DNA of 64,000 bases from Candidatus Nitrosothermus koennekei (GCA_013538715.1 JACAFH010000004.1:62001-126000), one strand, 5' to 3'; numbered from the stretch's first letter, positions 8,670 to 17,502 are shown. Notes: a model not told the origin generated them from the sequence alone. Numbers and translations: made by a program.

Positions 8670-9046
8670 CTAATACATTATATTGATGTTAAGATGTTGT
8701 ATATTGTTCTTATATCTAATGCTTATAGCCTTATCTAGCATGTATGTAACCACGTTATACTTCTTAAATCTAGCCAGCTCATCAATTAGCTTGATATATC
8801 AACTGCACTAGTAGTAGAATTCATCTCTTATTAGTTTAGCATATTCTATGATGGAGATATACTGCAAGCACCTTAACCTAGTCCCAATCCTTTATCATTA
8901 ATATATAATGCTTACTAGTGATACTATGTAGGCTCCATTCTCAGCATCCAGAACCTATATCTAATCATAACTCACATCCAGTAGATGGTATAAGCGTGTA
9001 GTATCTCCTAAGCATCTTCTATAAACCTCATTATACCATCAATCAT
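8670..9046 (-). pseudogene. Probable remnant of a SAM-dependent methyltransferase
   Basis: On the minus strand, fragments in different frames read in order. MIDGIMRFIEDA starts at 9046. It is followed by RRYYTLIPSTG, then LDIGSGC-stop-EWSLH (a broken SAM-binding motif I), DW and VKVLAVYLHH. The last piece is LIDELARFKKYNVVTYMLDKA, ending IRYKNNIQHLNINIMY at the TAG at 8670-8672. The fragments are short and the assembly is by eye, so the family call is modest. The stretch has no intact ORF. Confidence 0.45.
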
Positions 9047-9283
9047 ACTATAATAGCTACTAGATCATCCATCACTCATATGATGGAGTCTATTTTTATC
9101 CTATTATATGCATGTAATATCCAGCCTTGGTTGATACTAGTTTATCTATCTGTTATTTTTGTAATAGCTGAAAAAAGATACACATAGAAATTATTGCAAT
9201 TATGACATGCAAGAAGAAGGAGCATAGAATGTAGTTGACATTCAGGAAGGGGAAGTAGAGATCTTATTTATATACCTGCCTAC
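9047..9283. other. Non-coding or fully decayed DNA
   Basis: I see no ORF, RNA or repeat that I can support here. It lies between the last pseudogene of the decayed region and the promoter of the PD-(D/E)XK gene. Confidence 0.4.
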
Positions 9284-9304
9284 TTTTATATAATGCTTAA
9301 GCAT
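9284..9304 (+). promoter_or_regulatory. TATA-like box and 12-base palindrome ahead of the PD-(D/E)XK gene
   Basis: TTTTATATA at 9284-9292 is a good archaeal TATA box about 25-30 bases before the ATG at 9315, compatible with a leaderless or short-leader transcript. Immediately after it lies the perfect palindrome ATGCTTAAGCAT (9293-9304). A palindrome between TATA box and start is a plausible repressor site; this is inference. Confidence 0.45.
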
Positions 9305-9314
9305 AATTACACCC

Positions 9315-9938
9315 ATGCAGAGTAATGAACTAAAGAAGTTATTAGATATGTTAGAAGAGGATAAGGAGTTTAGATATGCAGTAGCAGGAGTTATAGGATA
9401 TAAAGAGATACTTGATAAGTTTGCTTATTTAGAGGCTAGAATGGATGAGAGGTTTGCGAAGATTGAGGAAGAGATTAGAGATCTTAGAGAAGAAAGCAAT
9501 AATCTTAGAAAGGATATGCAAGAAGGATTCAAGAGTGTAGATAAGGTGTTCGAGCGTATTGCTCTGAAGATAACAGCATTAGGTGCAAGATGGAGCATAA
9601 CGAATGAGCAATCGGTTAGAGAAGCGTTAAAGGGTATAGTTGGAGAGGAGTTAGGCTATACTATAAGTGAATGGAATGCTTATGATGATGAAGGTTATGT
9701 ATATGGTTATCCTAGTAGTATACAATTAGATATAGTTGTTAGTAATGGTAAGATAATTGTTATAGAGATAGCATCACATATTAAGAGGAGTGATTCATTT
9801 ATGCTTAAGAAGAAGGTAGAATTGTATAAGAAGAAGGAGGGTAAGGAGATAAGTAAGATGATGTTTGTTACACCATTCATAGATGATGATGCTAGGGATG
9901 CATGTAATAGATTAGGTATAGAGGTTTATACAGCATAA
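9315..9938 (+). CDS. Coiled-coil protein with PD-(D/E)XK nuclease-like domain (DUF3782 type)
   Basis: A 207-residue protein built like the DUF3782/PDDEXK_7 proteins common in thermophilic archaea. Residues about 25-85 form a charged coiled coil (ERFAKIEEEIRDLREE). The C-terminal half has the nuclease-fold core: YPSSIQLDIVVSNGKIIVIEIASHIK at about 139-164, where Asp and Glu take the D...E positions and the usual Lys of ExK is replaced by Ala-Ser, although a Lys follows soon after. Then comes KMMFVTPFIDDDA. The family is often linked to mobile or defence DNA, but its function is not established. It is the only intact gene between 6.3 and 11.2 kb. Confidence 0.75.
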   Translation: MQSNELKKLLDMLEEDKEFRYAVAGVIGYKEILDKFAYLEARMDERFAKIEEEIRDLREESNNLRKDMQEGFKSVDKVFERIALKITALGARWSITNEQSVREALKGIVGEELGYTISEWNAYDDEGYVYGYPSSIQLDIVVSNGKIIVIEIASHIKRSDSFMLKKKVELYKKKEGKEISKMMFVTPFIDDDARDACNRLGIEVYTA

Positions 9939-11202
9939 GTTAAAGGAATAATAAGTTAGGTCATGTTGTAATGATAATAATAGTTATTGATAGTAGGATA
10001 TATTATTACTATTTTAATGCAATAGATAATGAAAGCGTAATAAATTAAAGAGACATTTCTATTAAAATACTATATAAGATCCTTTGAGTTTGTATTGTCC
10101 TAATAGCTTAGAAGATATAGAGTTTAAATCTTCTATTATTTATCAAATATATCCTTTATTGTGAAGAAATATACTAGAAATACCGTCTGATAGTGCATAT
10201 ATCATACCTTGTATAGTTCTATTTTAATTTGTAGGTAGAAGTATTTGTGAATTACAAGAGGTTAAGTTTAATGTTCATGAAAATATGTTTAGAATCTTTT
10301 ATTAATATCTAAAGGTTGTTAGAGTCCATTAAAAATTATATAACTTTCTTGCATAAATACAGTATTTTATTTCATAATTTGTTTTTAGATCACTTTTATT
10401 AGTCATGTTATTATCTATTTCTTCATAAAATGTCTATTTATGCAATTAGTAACTATTATAGTATGAGGCAATATATCTTCAAGATATCAAAGAGAAGAAT
10501 GAGTATAGCTCGTTGCTTTTCTTTCTAGAGGCATTATAGTCTAAAAAGAGTATACAGATACTTAAGAAAATATACTGCTAGATGGCTATACACGCTTAAC
10601 GATATAAGATAGAAGGAGTATCTTGTATCATTAAACATTTTAACAATGGACTTAGAAAGAGTTAATTTACTAATAAAGGTGCATACAAGACATTTAAGTA
10701 CTGCACAAAAGGTAGAACAAGCATAAGTTATTATCAATAGAGCAAAGCAATCAGTATACTAATAGAGTCTTATGAAGATAATGACATGCTTTTACTATGG
10801 TTTGATTAGAACAAGAAATTGTTGTGTTAATAAATAAGCTATATCCCCAGGTAAGATTCTAACTCTATCTAGTTTAATGCACTTGTTCTTCCAATTAAGC
10901 CAAAACTCTAGCGTATAAGCATTAATTACAGAAAAAGCAGAATGATACCAACATATGATAGAATTTTCTTGTTTTTTATTCTACAATCAGAGAGTTTTGC
11001 TACTTAATCCCCTTAGAAGACATTATTCTGCTCAACTATACTCTTTATCTTCTACATCTCACAATATAAGTGTCCTAAGATATACTCTTGTAATTATGCT
11101 AGATCTTGCTGCAGGGTTTTCATGCATATCTTTATATCTATAACCTGATAGAGGAGAGAGATATTAAATCTGTCTCAATTTTATATTTATTAATTATTTA
11201 GG
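9939..11202. other. Decayed region between the PD-(D/E)XK gene and tRNA-Arg
   Basis: No intact gene is seen in these 1264 bases. Two remnants read like former coding sequence. On the plus strand from about 10460, YEAIYLQDIKEKNEYS leads, across a frameshift and a stop, to ARWLYTLNDIR and LERVNLLIKVHTRHLS near 10725. On the minus strand, 10980 to 10795 holds WYHSAFSVINAYTLEFW and LDRVRILPGDIAYLL. ORFs of 67 and 62 codons at 10534-10737 (minus) and 10955-11143 (plus) have unlikely protein composition and are probably chance. I recognise no family, insertion sequence ends or attachment site. Confidence 0.4.
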
Positions 11203-11277
11203 CGGGCCCGGAGAGCTTCGATCTCTCGACCTACAGCTTAGAAGGCTGCCGCTCTATCCAAGCTGAGCTACGGGCCC
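11203..11277 (-). tRNA. tRNA-Arg (anticodon TCT)
   Basis: The complementary strand folds into a complete 75-base tRNA. The acceptor GGGCCCG pairs with CGGGCCC, the D stem is GCTC/GAGC, the anticodon stem is GCAGC/GCTGT around the loop CTTCTAA, and the T arm is GAGAG-ATCGAAG-CTCTC. The discriminator base is G. The anticodon TCT reads AGA, a major Arg codon in this AT-rich genome. There is no intron and no encoded CCA. The stems are almost wholly G-C, in contrast with the surrounding DNA. Confidence 0.97.
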
Positions 11278-11300
11278 CTTAAGATATGTATAATCTACCC

Positions 11301-12083
11301 TTAATAAAACATTCTAGCATAACAATAAAGGTATTGTTGTGCATAACCAGCATATCTTCCAAAATAACTCCTCATATTTTCAGATGCTATTTTATAATTC
11401 TTAGTATCTAAACCATAAGACGAGAGTATTCTCCAGATCCATCTATCTATAGGAAAAGATTCCAGATGCTCTAAAGCAAATAATAATACACAGTCAGCGA
11501 TCTTATCACCTACTCCTTTTAGAATCATTAGATGAGCCTTCGCTTCGTTATAATCCATTGATTTCAATTCCTCAAAATCTAACATATTTAATACCATTTT
11601 ACTAGCATCTCTCACATACACCGCTCTAAATCCCAAACCACAACTCCTTAGTTCATCTATCTCTGCCCTTGCTAGTCTATCAACAGTAGGAAATAATCTA
11701 AATTCATAACCATTCCATTCTATCCTCTCACCAAATCTATTAACAAGATTATTAAGCATCATCTTAATATTTCGTATACTTGTATTGCTTGAACATATAA
11801 AAGAGATTAGTGCTTGAAAAGGGTCTTGTCTAAGAATCCTTAATCCTTTAAAGTGAGAGATCGCTTCTCCTATAATCTTATCTTTATTTATACTTGAGTT
11901 TATTAACTCTATGTCATCGTCTAGCCTAAAGAACCTTTTTATATTATCATTATATGATTCAAACATTTTAAGATCATCTGTTAGCATCATAACATCATTG
12001 CCATTGATTATTACTATCATTTCATCTATTGTATAGTAGATAAAAGTCTGACCACTCTCTAATGTCAATCTAAGATTTAGCAT
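11301..12083 (-). CDS. ogg: 8-oxoguanine DNA glycosylase / AP lyase (OGG1 type)
   Basis: A 260-residue OGG1-family enzyme that excises 8-oxoguanine opposite C and nicks the abasic site. The helix-hairpin-helix and catalytic segment is GVGDKIADCVLL, in which the Lys corresponds to human K249, followed by the family's catalytic Asp in FPIDRWIWRIL. The upstream DPFQALISFICSSNTSI helix is also characteristic (QDPxExLxSFICSSNN in the family). The N-terminal TBP-like domain is reduced compared with the human enzyme. The gene is read away from eL38, with 37 bases between the two starts. Confidence 0.93.
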   Translation of the reverse strand: MLNLRLTLESGQTFIYYTIDEMIVIINGNDVMMLTDDLKMFESYNDNIKRFFRLDDDIELINSSINKDKIIGEAISHFKGLRILRQDPFQALISFICSSNTSIRNIKMMLNNLVNRFGERIEWNGYEFRLFPTVDRLARAEIDELRSCGLGFRAVYVRDASKMVLNMLDFEELKSMDYNEAKAHLMILKGVGDKIADCVLLFALEHLESFPIDRWIWRILSSYGLDTKNYKIASENMRSYFGRYAGYAQQYLYCYARMFY

Positions 12084-12120
12084 ACGTTAAGTATTAATTC
12101 TACTAATGTTAATCTATCGT

Positions 12121-12315
12121 ATGCCAAAACAAGTAATAAGCAAGGATGAACTGCTAAAGTTAGCAGAGAATGCTTCTGAATGTAGGATAGTTAGGAGAAA
12201 AGATAAGGTCAAGATTAAAGTAAGAAGATCGAGGATGCTTTATACATATGTTGCTAACTCTAACGAAGCAGATGAGATTATAAATAGAATTACAATAGAA
12301 AAAAAGGAGTTTTAA
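12121..12315 (+). CDS. rpl38e: 50S ribosomal protein eL38
   Basis: The ATG at 12121 gives a 64-residue protein starting MPKQVISKDELLKLAENA and continuing ECRIVRRKDKVKIKVRRSRMLYT. This matches eL38 (MPKEI..., then ECRVKR..., then LYT in the family) in length, charge and motif order. An in-frame ATG at 12106 would add five residues, but the MPK start matches the family. eL38 is restricted to some archaea and eukaryotes and is found in Nitrososphaerota. Confidence 0.85.
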   Translation: MPKQVISKDELLKLAENASECRIVRRKDKVKIKVRRSRMLYTYVANSNEADEIINRITIEKKEF

Positions 12316-12482
12316 TATCATACAAAATAATTTACAATATTTATAGTATAATATCTATAATATATTATTCTAATAGATAATCTATTAATGGTAGTTATAT
12401 TCTTAATATTTGACAACCATAAATATAATTAACCTAATATAGATATTATAAAAATTTTATTTCTAAATATAGAAATTTGATT

Positions 12483-12538
12483 ATTGTACTAGAATTTTTA
12501 AATATTTAGATGATTGTACTAGAATTTTTAAATATTTA
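12483..12538 (+). promoter_or_regulatory. 30-base tandem duplication of a TATA-box element
   Basis: Two copies of a 26-base element (ATTGTACTAGAATTTTTAAA then TATTTA) start at 12483 and 12513, exactly 30 bases apart. Each contains a strong archaeal TATA box (TTTTTAAATATTTA). The second box lies about 26-38 bases before the ATG at 12564, ideal for a leaderless transcript. The first would start transcription near 12534. Confidence 0.6.
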
Positions 12539-12563
12539 CATTACTAATCCAAGTCGACGTACT

Positions 12564-14834
12564 ATGAAGAGAGCACTGGTTATATTGGCTGTAATATCAG
12601 TATTAGTAACAAATGTATATGCAATAAATTACGAAGCAGAGTTCTTAACAAATATAGACGGAGTAGAATTTACATCACCATATGCTATTGCAGTAGATAG
12701 TGAAGGACGGTTATTTGTCTCAGATATAGATAGAACTGTACAAAAGATATATATATTCGAAAAGGACGGTGCTGTATGGCATCTAATAGGAAATATAACT
12801 AGTCAGGCAGTAGTAGATATGGAGTTTGATGATGAAGGACATTTAATAACTGCAGCACATTCTAGAAGTGAGGGTTATCCAGTAAGAGTATATCAGTTAG
12901 CTTATGATGATGCAGGTAATCTAAGTAGTGCAGATGTAATCAAGATGTTAACTCATCAAAGAGATAATAGAACTCTTTATAACCATATAGGGGCTATTGC
13001 AGTAGAGAAGATTGATGGAAGATACTATTATCTAATAACAAATAATTATGTAGAGATAAACCTTAGAACAGTGCAGGTATATGATGAAGATTTTAACTTG
13101 CTGTTCCAATTTGATAACGAGAATATTTACGATGCTAACAATAATGTTATAGGTAATGTAACTAATGGTCACTCACTAGGTGATAGTGCTTCTATATTAG
13201 ACCTTAATGTAGATGCTAATGGCAAGGTAATAGTGATATACAAGATAGGTAAGATAGCATTATATGAAGTAGATTATGAGAGACATGAAGTGACATTAGA
13301 TGTTATTATTGGTGATCATGGTATAGAACCAGGTTACTTTGCTGAACCTAGAGGTGCTATACACGATTCAATAAACAATTACTTAATTGTAAGCGATAAT
13401 TTGAATCATAGAATTCAAGCATTTGATTACTCCTCTTTGCACGATGGCATAAATACTCCGCTCTTTTACTTTGGTTCTGGCATAGCTGGAAGTGAGGATA
13501 GACAATTATCTAATCCAAGAAAGATAGCATTACATGATAATAAACTATACGTAGCAGATAATGGTAATAAGAGAATAGGAATACTAACATTGGATGAGAG
13601 TATAGGTAATTATGTAGACGAACCACATTTAGAGACTATAGAAGAGAGACAGTGGTATGGCTTTAACAATCATAGAGAGATGTTCAATACAATATCAAGA
13701 ATAGCATATACTGATATGTTAAATGATGGAGTAGAAGAATCAATTGCTGTAAGAACAGCACTAAATATACCTGCAGAGGCACTAGGGTGGGTGTTAGAGT
13801 ATATAAGAACACTCCCTAATAATGCAAGATTGAACATACCATGGTCTACTCACCTAACATCAGAGACTGTAGTAAGTGATGAGGTTGTATATAATCTTGG
13901 CTGTTCTATAGGAAAGGTAAATGCTACAGGCGTAAGCGATGGTTCTCCATACCATGCACCTCCACCACAAGTAGGAGATGCTCTCTATTGTGGAGCTTTA
14001 GCAATAACAGAGTATGGTTCAGAAGCAACTATTAACATGAATAATCTAAGAGCATACTTAATTGATCCTAATGGAGTAATGAGAGAGGCAATATGGGTAG
14101 ATAATACTGGCTTTCATACTGGAGTAGATATAAGTATCCCTGCTAATCAGAAGTTCTTCATGATGGCTTATACAGTACAACTCGATAAAGAAGGTGAATG
14201 GAGATCAATAGCTATCTTCTCTAATGCTACAGATAGTGTTACAGTAGAGAAGAGCATCTATGTAGGTTCTTCATACGAGTTTAATGATCTATCTACTTTA
14301 GAATATGCATTACTCAACTCTGGTATAAGTGAAGAAGATGCTATAAATACAGTTAATGTTATAGAGGATTACATAGAGGAGAATAGTATAGCATTACCAG
14401 ATGATGGAGTATTGATAGTAAATGCTACAGAAGGTAGTGTATATGGCTTAGCATGTATATTACCTCATACACCACCATTAAGTATTGGAGAACAGGTAGA
14501 TTGTATAGTATTCTTCTTAGCAAATCCAAGTGAGAGTATAACGATAGATGATCTCCATCTATATCAAGTAGTTAATGGTATAAGCACTCCTATACAAGAT
14601 TGGTACTGGAGCAGTTCAATACCAAATCCATTCATATGGATAGAGACTATAACTATGAATGAAGCTGGAGATTGGAGTATAAATGCTGACTTTACTGAAC
14701 ATGGTAGTGTATCTATAAGCACTATAGTATCATTCAATGTAGTATCTGAGACAGTAATTGGAGCAATCGCATTGATAGGAACGGCACTAAGTATACTAGC
14801 ATACAGATATCAAAGAGGTAAAATTATACCATAA
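12564..14834 (+). CDS. Secreted beta-propeller (NHL-repeat-like) protein with C-terminal membrane anchor
   Basis: Starting at the ATG at 12564 the protein has 756 residues and begins with a signal peptide (MKRALVILAVISVLVTNVYA). Residues about 30-350 resemble NHL-type propeller blades: SPYAIAVDSEGRLFVSD, a blade with EPRGAIHD followed by LIVSDNLNHRIQAF, and NPRKIALHDNKLYVADNGNKRI. The second half has beta-rich repeats with paired Cys, and the C-terminus is a membrane helix (VIGAIALIGTALSILAY) followed by RYQRGK. It is therefore probably anchored outside the cell with the propeller exposed. An upstream ATG at 12510 lies inside the duplicated promoter and would spoil the signal peptide. The partner or ligand is unknown. 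Confidence 0.75.
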   Translation: MKRALVILAVISVLVTNVYAINYEAEFLTNIDGVEFTSPYAIAVDSEGRLFVSDIDRTVQKIYIFEKDGAVWHLIGNITSQAVVDMEFDDEGHLITAAHSRSEGYPVRVYQLAYDDAGNLSSADVIKMLTHQRDNRTLYNHIGAIAVEKIDGRYYYLITNNYVEINLRTVQVYDEDFNLLFQFDNENIYDANNNVIGNVTNGHSLGDSASILDLNVDANGKVIVIYKIGKIALYEVDYERHEVTLDVIIGDHGIEPGYFAEPRGAIHDSINNYLIVSDNLNHRIQAFDYSSLHDGINTPLFYFGSGIAGSEDRQLSNPRKIALHDNKLYVADNGNKRIGILTLDESIGNYVDEPHLETIEERQWYGFNNHREMFNTISRIAYTDMLNDGVEESIAVRTALNIPAEALGWVLEYIRTLPNNARLNIPWSTHLTSETVVSDEVVYNLGCSIGKVNATGVSDGSPYHAPPPQVGDALYCGALAITEYGSEATINMNNLRAYLIDPNGVMREAIWVDNTGFHTGVDISIPANQKFFMMAYTVQLDKEGEWRSIAIFSNATDSVTVEKSIYVGSSYEFNDLSTLEYALLNSGISEEDAINTVNVIEDYIEENSIALPDDGVLIVNATEGSVYGLACILPHTPPLSIGEQVDCIVFFLANPSESITIDDLHLYQVVNGISTPIQDWYWSSSIPNPFIWIETITMNEAGDWSINADFTEHGSVSISTIVSFNVVSETVIGAIALIGTALSILAYRYQRGKIIP

Positions 14835-14944
14835 ATATTTTTTATTATATAACTATAGTATTATTAATATTGATTATATAATATTAAATATTTATTATAA
14901 AGATATGCTATATGATATATAAACTTGTCATATAAATGATATTT

Positions 14945-15640
14945 ATGAAGATAATTATGATAGTATTAGTAGCTGCTATGATCACTATAGCATATAATCA
15001 AACCTTAGTAAATAAAGAGTTCTCTCATAAATCGTTACTCCCCTACTCTAATATAGATAGAGATGAAGATGATGCTATAGTAACATATGGGGTTAAGAAG
15101 ATCTCTTCTAAATACAATATAACAAACGTTACTATAAAAGTGAAGGATTGTAATGAGAGTATAGCTGGTAAGTATGTACCAACATCGAAGAGTATCATAA
15201 TCTGTAAAAATTTTATAAATTATATCAAATATTATTATAAATATTTAAAATTAGAAGATTATAATAAAAGTGTTAATGCAACTATACTATTCATACTTTA
15301 TCATGAGTATGCACATATGTTTGATGATCTTTATGATCTTCCAATAGTAGGAAACGAAGAGATAGCAGCAGATCAATTTGCTGCTTTAAATCTGTTAGAT
15401 GATTATATGTTATACAATTATCTAGAGGCATATAAGCAATTGATAGATGATACAAGTGATATTCCAGCATGGGACGAGCATCCAACTTATAGACAGCATT
15501 ACTACAATTTATTATGTTTGTTATATGGGTATGATAGTGATACTTATTCGAAGTTTAAAGGAGAGTTACATGATAGAGCAGAGAGATGTGATTATGAGTA
15601 TAACTCTATATCTACAGCATGGTCAGAATTACTTGATTAG
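14945..15640 (+). CDS. Secreted zinc metallopeptidase-like protein, DUF4344
   Basis: A protein of about 231 residues with an N-terminal signal sequence or anchor (IIMIVLVAAMITIAY). The zinc motif HEYAH (residues 123-127 when counted from an ATG at 14936) sits in LYHEYAHMFDDLYDLPIVG, followed by NEEIAADQFAAL, which gives the third ligand, as in the DUF4344 putative metallopeptidases. The late HPTYRQHYYNLLCLLYG segment is also typical of that family. I prefer the second ATG (14945) because it places Lys just before the hydrophobic core. The substrate is unknown. It follows the propeller gene by about 100 AT-rich bases, and its stop overlaps that of threonine synthase by 4 bases. Confidence 0.7.
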   Translation: MKIIMIVLVAAMITIAYNQTLVNKEFSHKSLLPYSNIDRDEDDAIVTYGVKKISSKYNITNVTIKVKDCNESIAGKYVPTSKSIIICKNFINYIKYYYKYLKLEDYNKSVNATILFILYHEYAHMFDDLYDLPIVGNEEIAADQFAALNLLDDYMLYNYLEAYKQLIDDTSDIPAWDEHPTYRQHYYNLLCLLYGYDSDTYSKFKGELHDRAERCDYEYNSISTAWSELLD

Positions 15641-16962
15641 TATCTTTTTGGAGGTCGTGCAAATCTATTTCTAGTATCTGTATGATACTTTACAGGTATC
15701 ATAGGATCCTTTTGTCTCCCAGTAAGAATGCCTATAACTATATCATCTTTCTTTATTATCTCCTTCTCTCTTAATTTTTTGATTCCAGCAGGTACTGCAC
15801 CAGATGCTAATTCGCAATCAAAACCATTTAAACCTACAACAGCCATTCCGTCATACATCTCTTTATCCTCTACTCTCTCAACTACACCATTTGTAAACTC
15901 TAAACCGCGTAATGCTTTAAGTATGTTAGATGGTCTACCTATCTGAATAGCAGTAGCCTCTGTCTTTGGTTTTAAATTATTCTTATCCATATAATTATAA
16001 TACTCAATTATAGTATTCTCATCTACACTTCCTTTATTCCATCGTAAACCTACTTCATTATATATCTTATATAATGTATCAGCACCAGCAGCATTTATTA
16101 TAGCAACTCTCGGTATCTTCTTTATCCATCCCCATGAATATAATTCCATTAATGCTTTTGTTGCACTAGATGAGTTCCCTAAAGCTCCTCCTGGATATAC
16201 AAACCAATCAGGAACTTCCCAATCCAATGCTTCTAAAGCTCTATAAACTATAGTCTTTTGTCCTTCTAACCTAAATGGATTTAATGAATTTACAGTATAT
16301 GCTCCTTTGTAACTCTCTTTTAATGATGTAGCTAAAGCATCATCAAAATTACCTTCAACCTCTATTATATTTGCACCAAATTGGAATGCTTGTGCGAGTT
16401 TTCCAGGTGCTACTTCACCCTTTGGTATATAAACATCACATTCTACATCTTCATTTGATGCATACATTGCAGCAGATGCTGATGTATTACCAGTAGATGC
16501 GCATATTATCTTCTTCACATTAAGCATCTTTGCATGAGTTAATGCAGTAGCCATACCATTATCTTTAAAGGACCCACTAGGATTGTATCCTTCTGGCTGT
16601 AGAAGTAAATAATCATGCAACATACCTACATAATCTGCAACTTTACTCATCTTATATGGTTTAGATAGTCTTCCCTCAGCACCATCTAATGATACAAGAA
16701 TTTTAGAACATTCTTCATAACTATCCGTATCTATCTGTGAAAAGTTTATTAATTCTCTAAATCTCCATACACCACTCTCATTATAAATATTACCTTCTGG
16801 ATTTCTTCTTGCATAAAATTTCTCCTTAAGAGAAGAGTTTATGCTTCTAGTATAAACTATATCAAGTAAATGATTATTCTCACACCTAATTCTATACTCG
16901 TTTACAGGATACTCTAATGAGCATCTAACATTGATACACCTTTGTAATGCTTCTCCTTTCAA
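15637..16962 (-). CDS. thrC: Threonine synthase
   Basis: A 441-residue PLP enzyme of fold type II that converts O-phosphohomoserine to threonine. The PLP-lysine motif is NPSGSFKDNG, followed by ASTGNTSASAAMYA, and the phosphate-binding glycine loop is YPGGALGNSS. The N-terminal Cys-containing segment (CINVRCSLEY then IRCENNHLL) resembles the small zinc-binding N-terminal domain of archaeal threonine synthases. It works downstream of the aspartokinase at 46187. The gene is convergent with the DUF4344 gene and shares a TTAG stop overlap. Confidence 0.95.
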   Translation of the reverse strand: MKGEALQRCINVRCSLEYPVNEYRIRCENNHLLDIVYTRSINSSLKEKFYARRNPEGNIYNESGVWRFRELINFSQIDTDSYEECSKILVSLDGAEGRLSKPYKMSKVADYVGMLHDYLLLQPEGYNPSGSFKDNGMATALTHAKMLNVKKIICASTGNTSASAAMYASNEDVECDVYIPKGEVAPGKLAQAFQFGANIIEVEGNFDDALATSLKESYKGAYTVNSLNPFRLEGQKTIVYRALEALDWEVPDWFVYPGGALGNSSSATKALMELYSWGWIKKIPRVAIINAAGADTLYKIYNEVGLRWNKGSVDENTIIEYYNYMDKNNLKPKTEATAIQIGRPSNILKALRGLEFTNGVVERVEDKEMYDGMAVVGLNGFDCELASGAVPAGIKKLREKEIIKKDDIVIGILTGRQKDPMIPVKYHTDTRNRFARPPKRY

Positions 16963-17018
16963 CTATTTAGCATAGTGAGGATATTTTATATAAACTATAG
17001 TGCGAAAGAATAAAAAGG

Positions 17019-17144
17019 TTATACACTTACGTGTATTATCTTTGGTCCGGAGCGTACATGGAAGTTTATACAACATTTACACTCTTCCTCTATACACTCC
17101 TTATCCGATGCATGGTTGCATATTCCACATTCACAATGTACCAT
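17019..17144 (-). CDS. Cysteine-rich microprotein (41 aa)
   Basis: The ATG at 17144 opens a 41-codon ORF with seven Cys: MVHCECGICNHASDKECIEE, then ECKCCINFHV. The Cys-x-Cys-x-x-Cys and Cys-x-Cys-Cys spacing, with His at 3, 11 and 29, suggests a metal-binding (zinc or copper) microprotein. I do not recognise the family. It lies between thrC and a small unknown gene, all on the minus strand. The Cys density and clean start-to-stop frame argue for a real gene. Confidence 0.6.
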   Translation of the reverse strand: MVHCECGICNHASDKECIEEECKCCINFHVRSGPKIIHVSV

Positions 17145-17193
17145 ATTATTTAATATTAATAAACAATATTTAAATTTATGGTCTATAAATTAT

Positions 17194-17463
17194 TTATCTG
17201 CTTTCTTTAACTCTTTTCTCAGCAAATTTGAAAAGCTCTTGTATTATTTTATCCAAATCCTCACCAGTAGGTTCTGGTGTTATAGCATATTTCTTTAACT
17301 CATTAATACTATCTGAGATAGCATTACTTATCTCATCAAAACTATCTATATCTTCATAGCTTGTAGAATAAAGCCTCTTTAGTTTCATTAGTATCATATT
17401 TGTCTTGTCATTCATCACTATAGTATACTTTCTATTGCCTATCTGTAGTTCGTATCTCTCCAT
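17194..17463 (-). CDS. Small conserved-looking protein of unknown function
   Basis: An 89-residue, charged, mainly helical protein (MERYELQIGNRKYTIVMND then MILMKLKRLYSTSYEDID). It has no signal peptide, membrane helix or Cys. I do not recognise the family. Its codon usage is like that of its neighbours, and it lies 39 bases downstream of another unknown gene, both behind hjc, so the three may form an operon (hjc, 17503-17862, this gene). Confidence 0.6.
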   Translation of the reverse strand: MERYELQIGNRKYTIVMNDKTNMILMKLKRLYSTSYEDIDSFDEISNAISDSINELKKYAITPEPTGEDLDKIIQELFKFAEKRVKESR

Positions 17464-17502
17464 TACTTTATTCTTCTAACATCTTACTTTAATCTTTTGC
17501 TA

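Noticed and set aside
10534-10737. Minus-strand 67-codon ORF
   Set aside because: Its composition (Cys/Leu/Phe/Tyr-rich without pattern) looks random, and the opposite strand has a more protein-like remnant.
10955-11143. Plus-strand 62-codon ORF
   Set aside because: Its composition is unlikely for a protein and it overlaps the minus-strand remnant; no start signal or conservation is visible.
12510-12563. Upstream ATG for the secreted propeller protein
   Set aside because: It lies in the duplicated TATA element, would put 18 polar residues before the signal peptide and leaves no room for a promoter.
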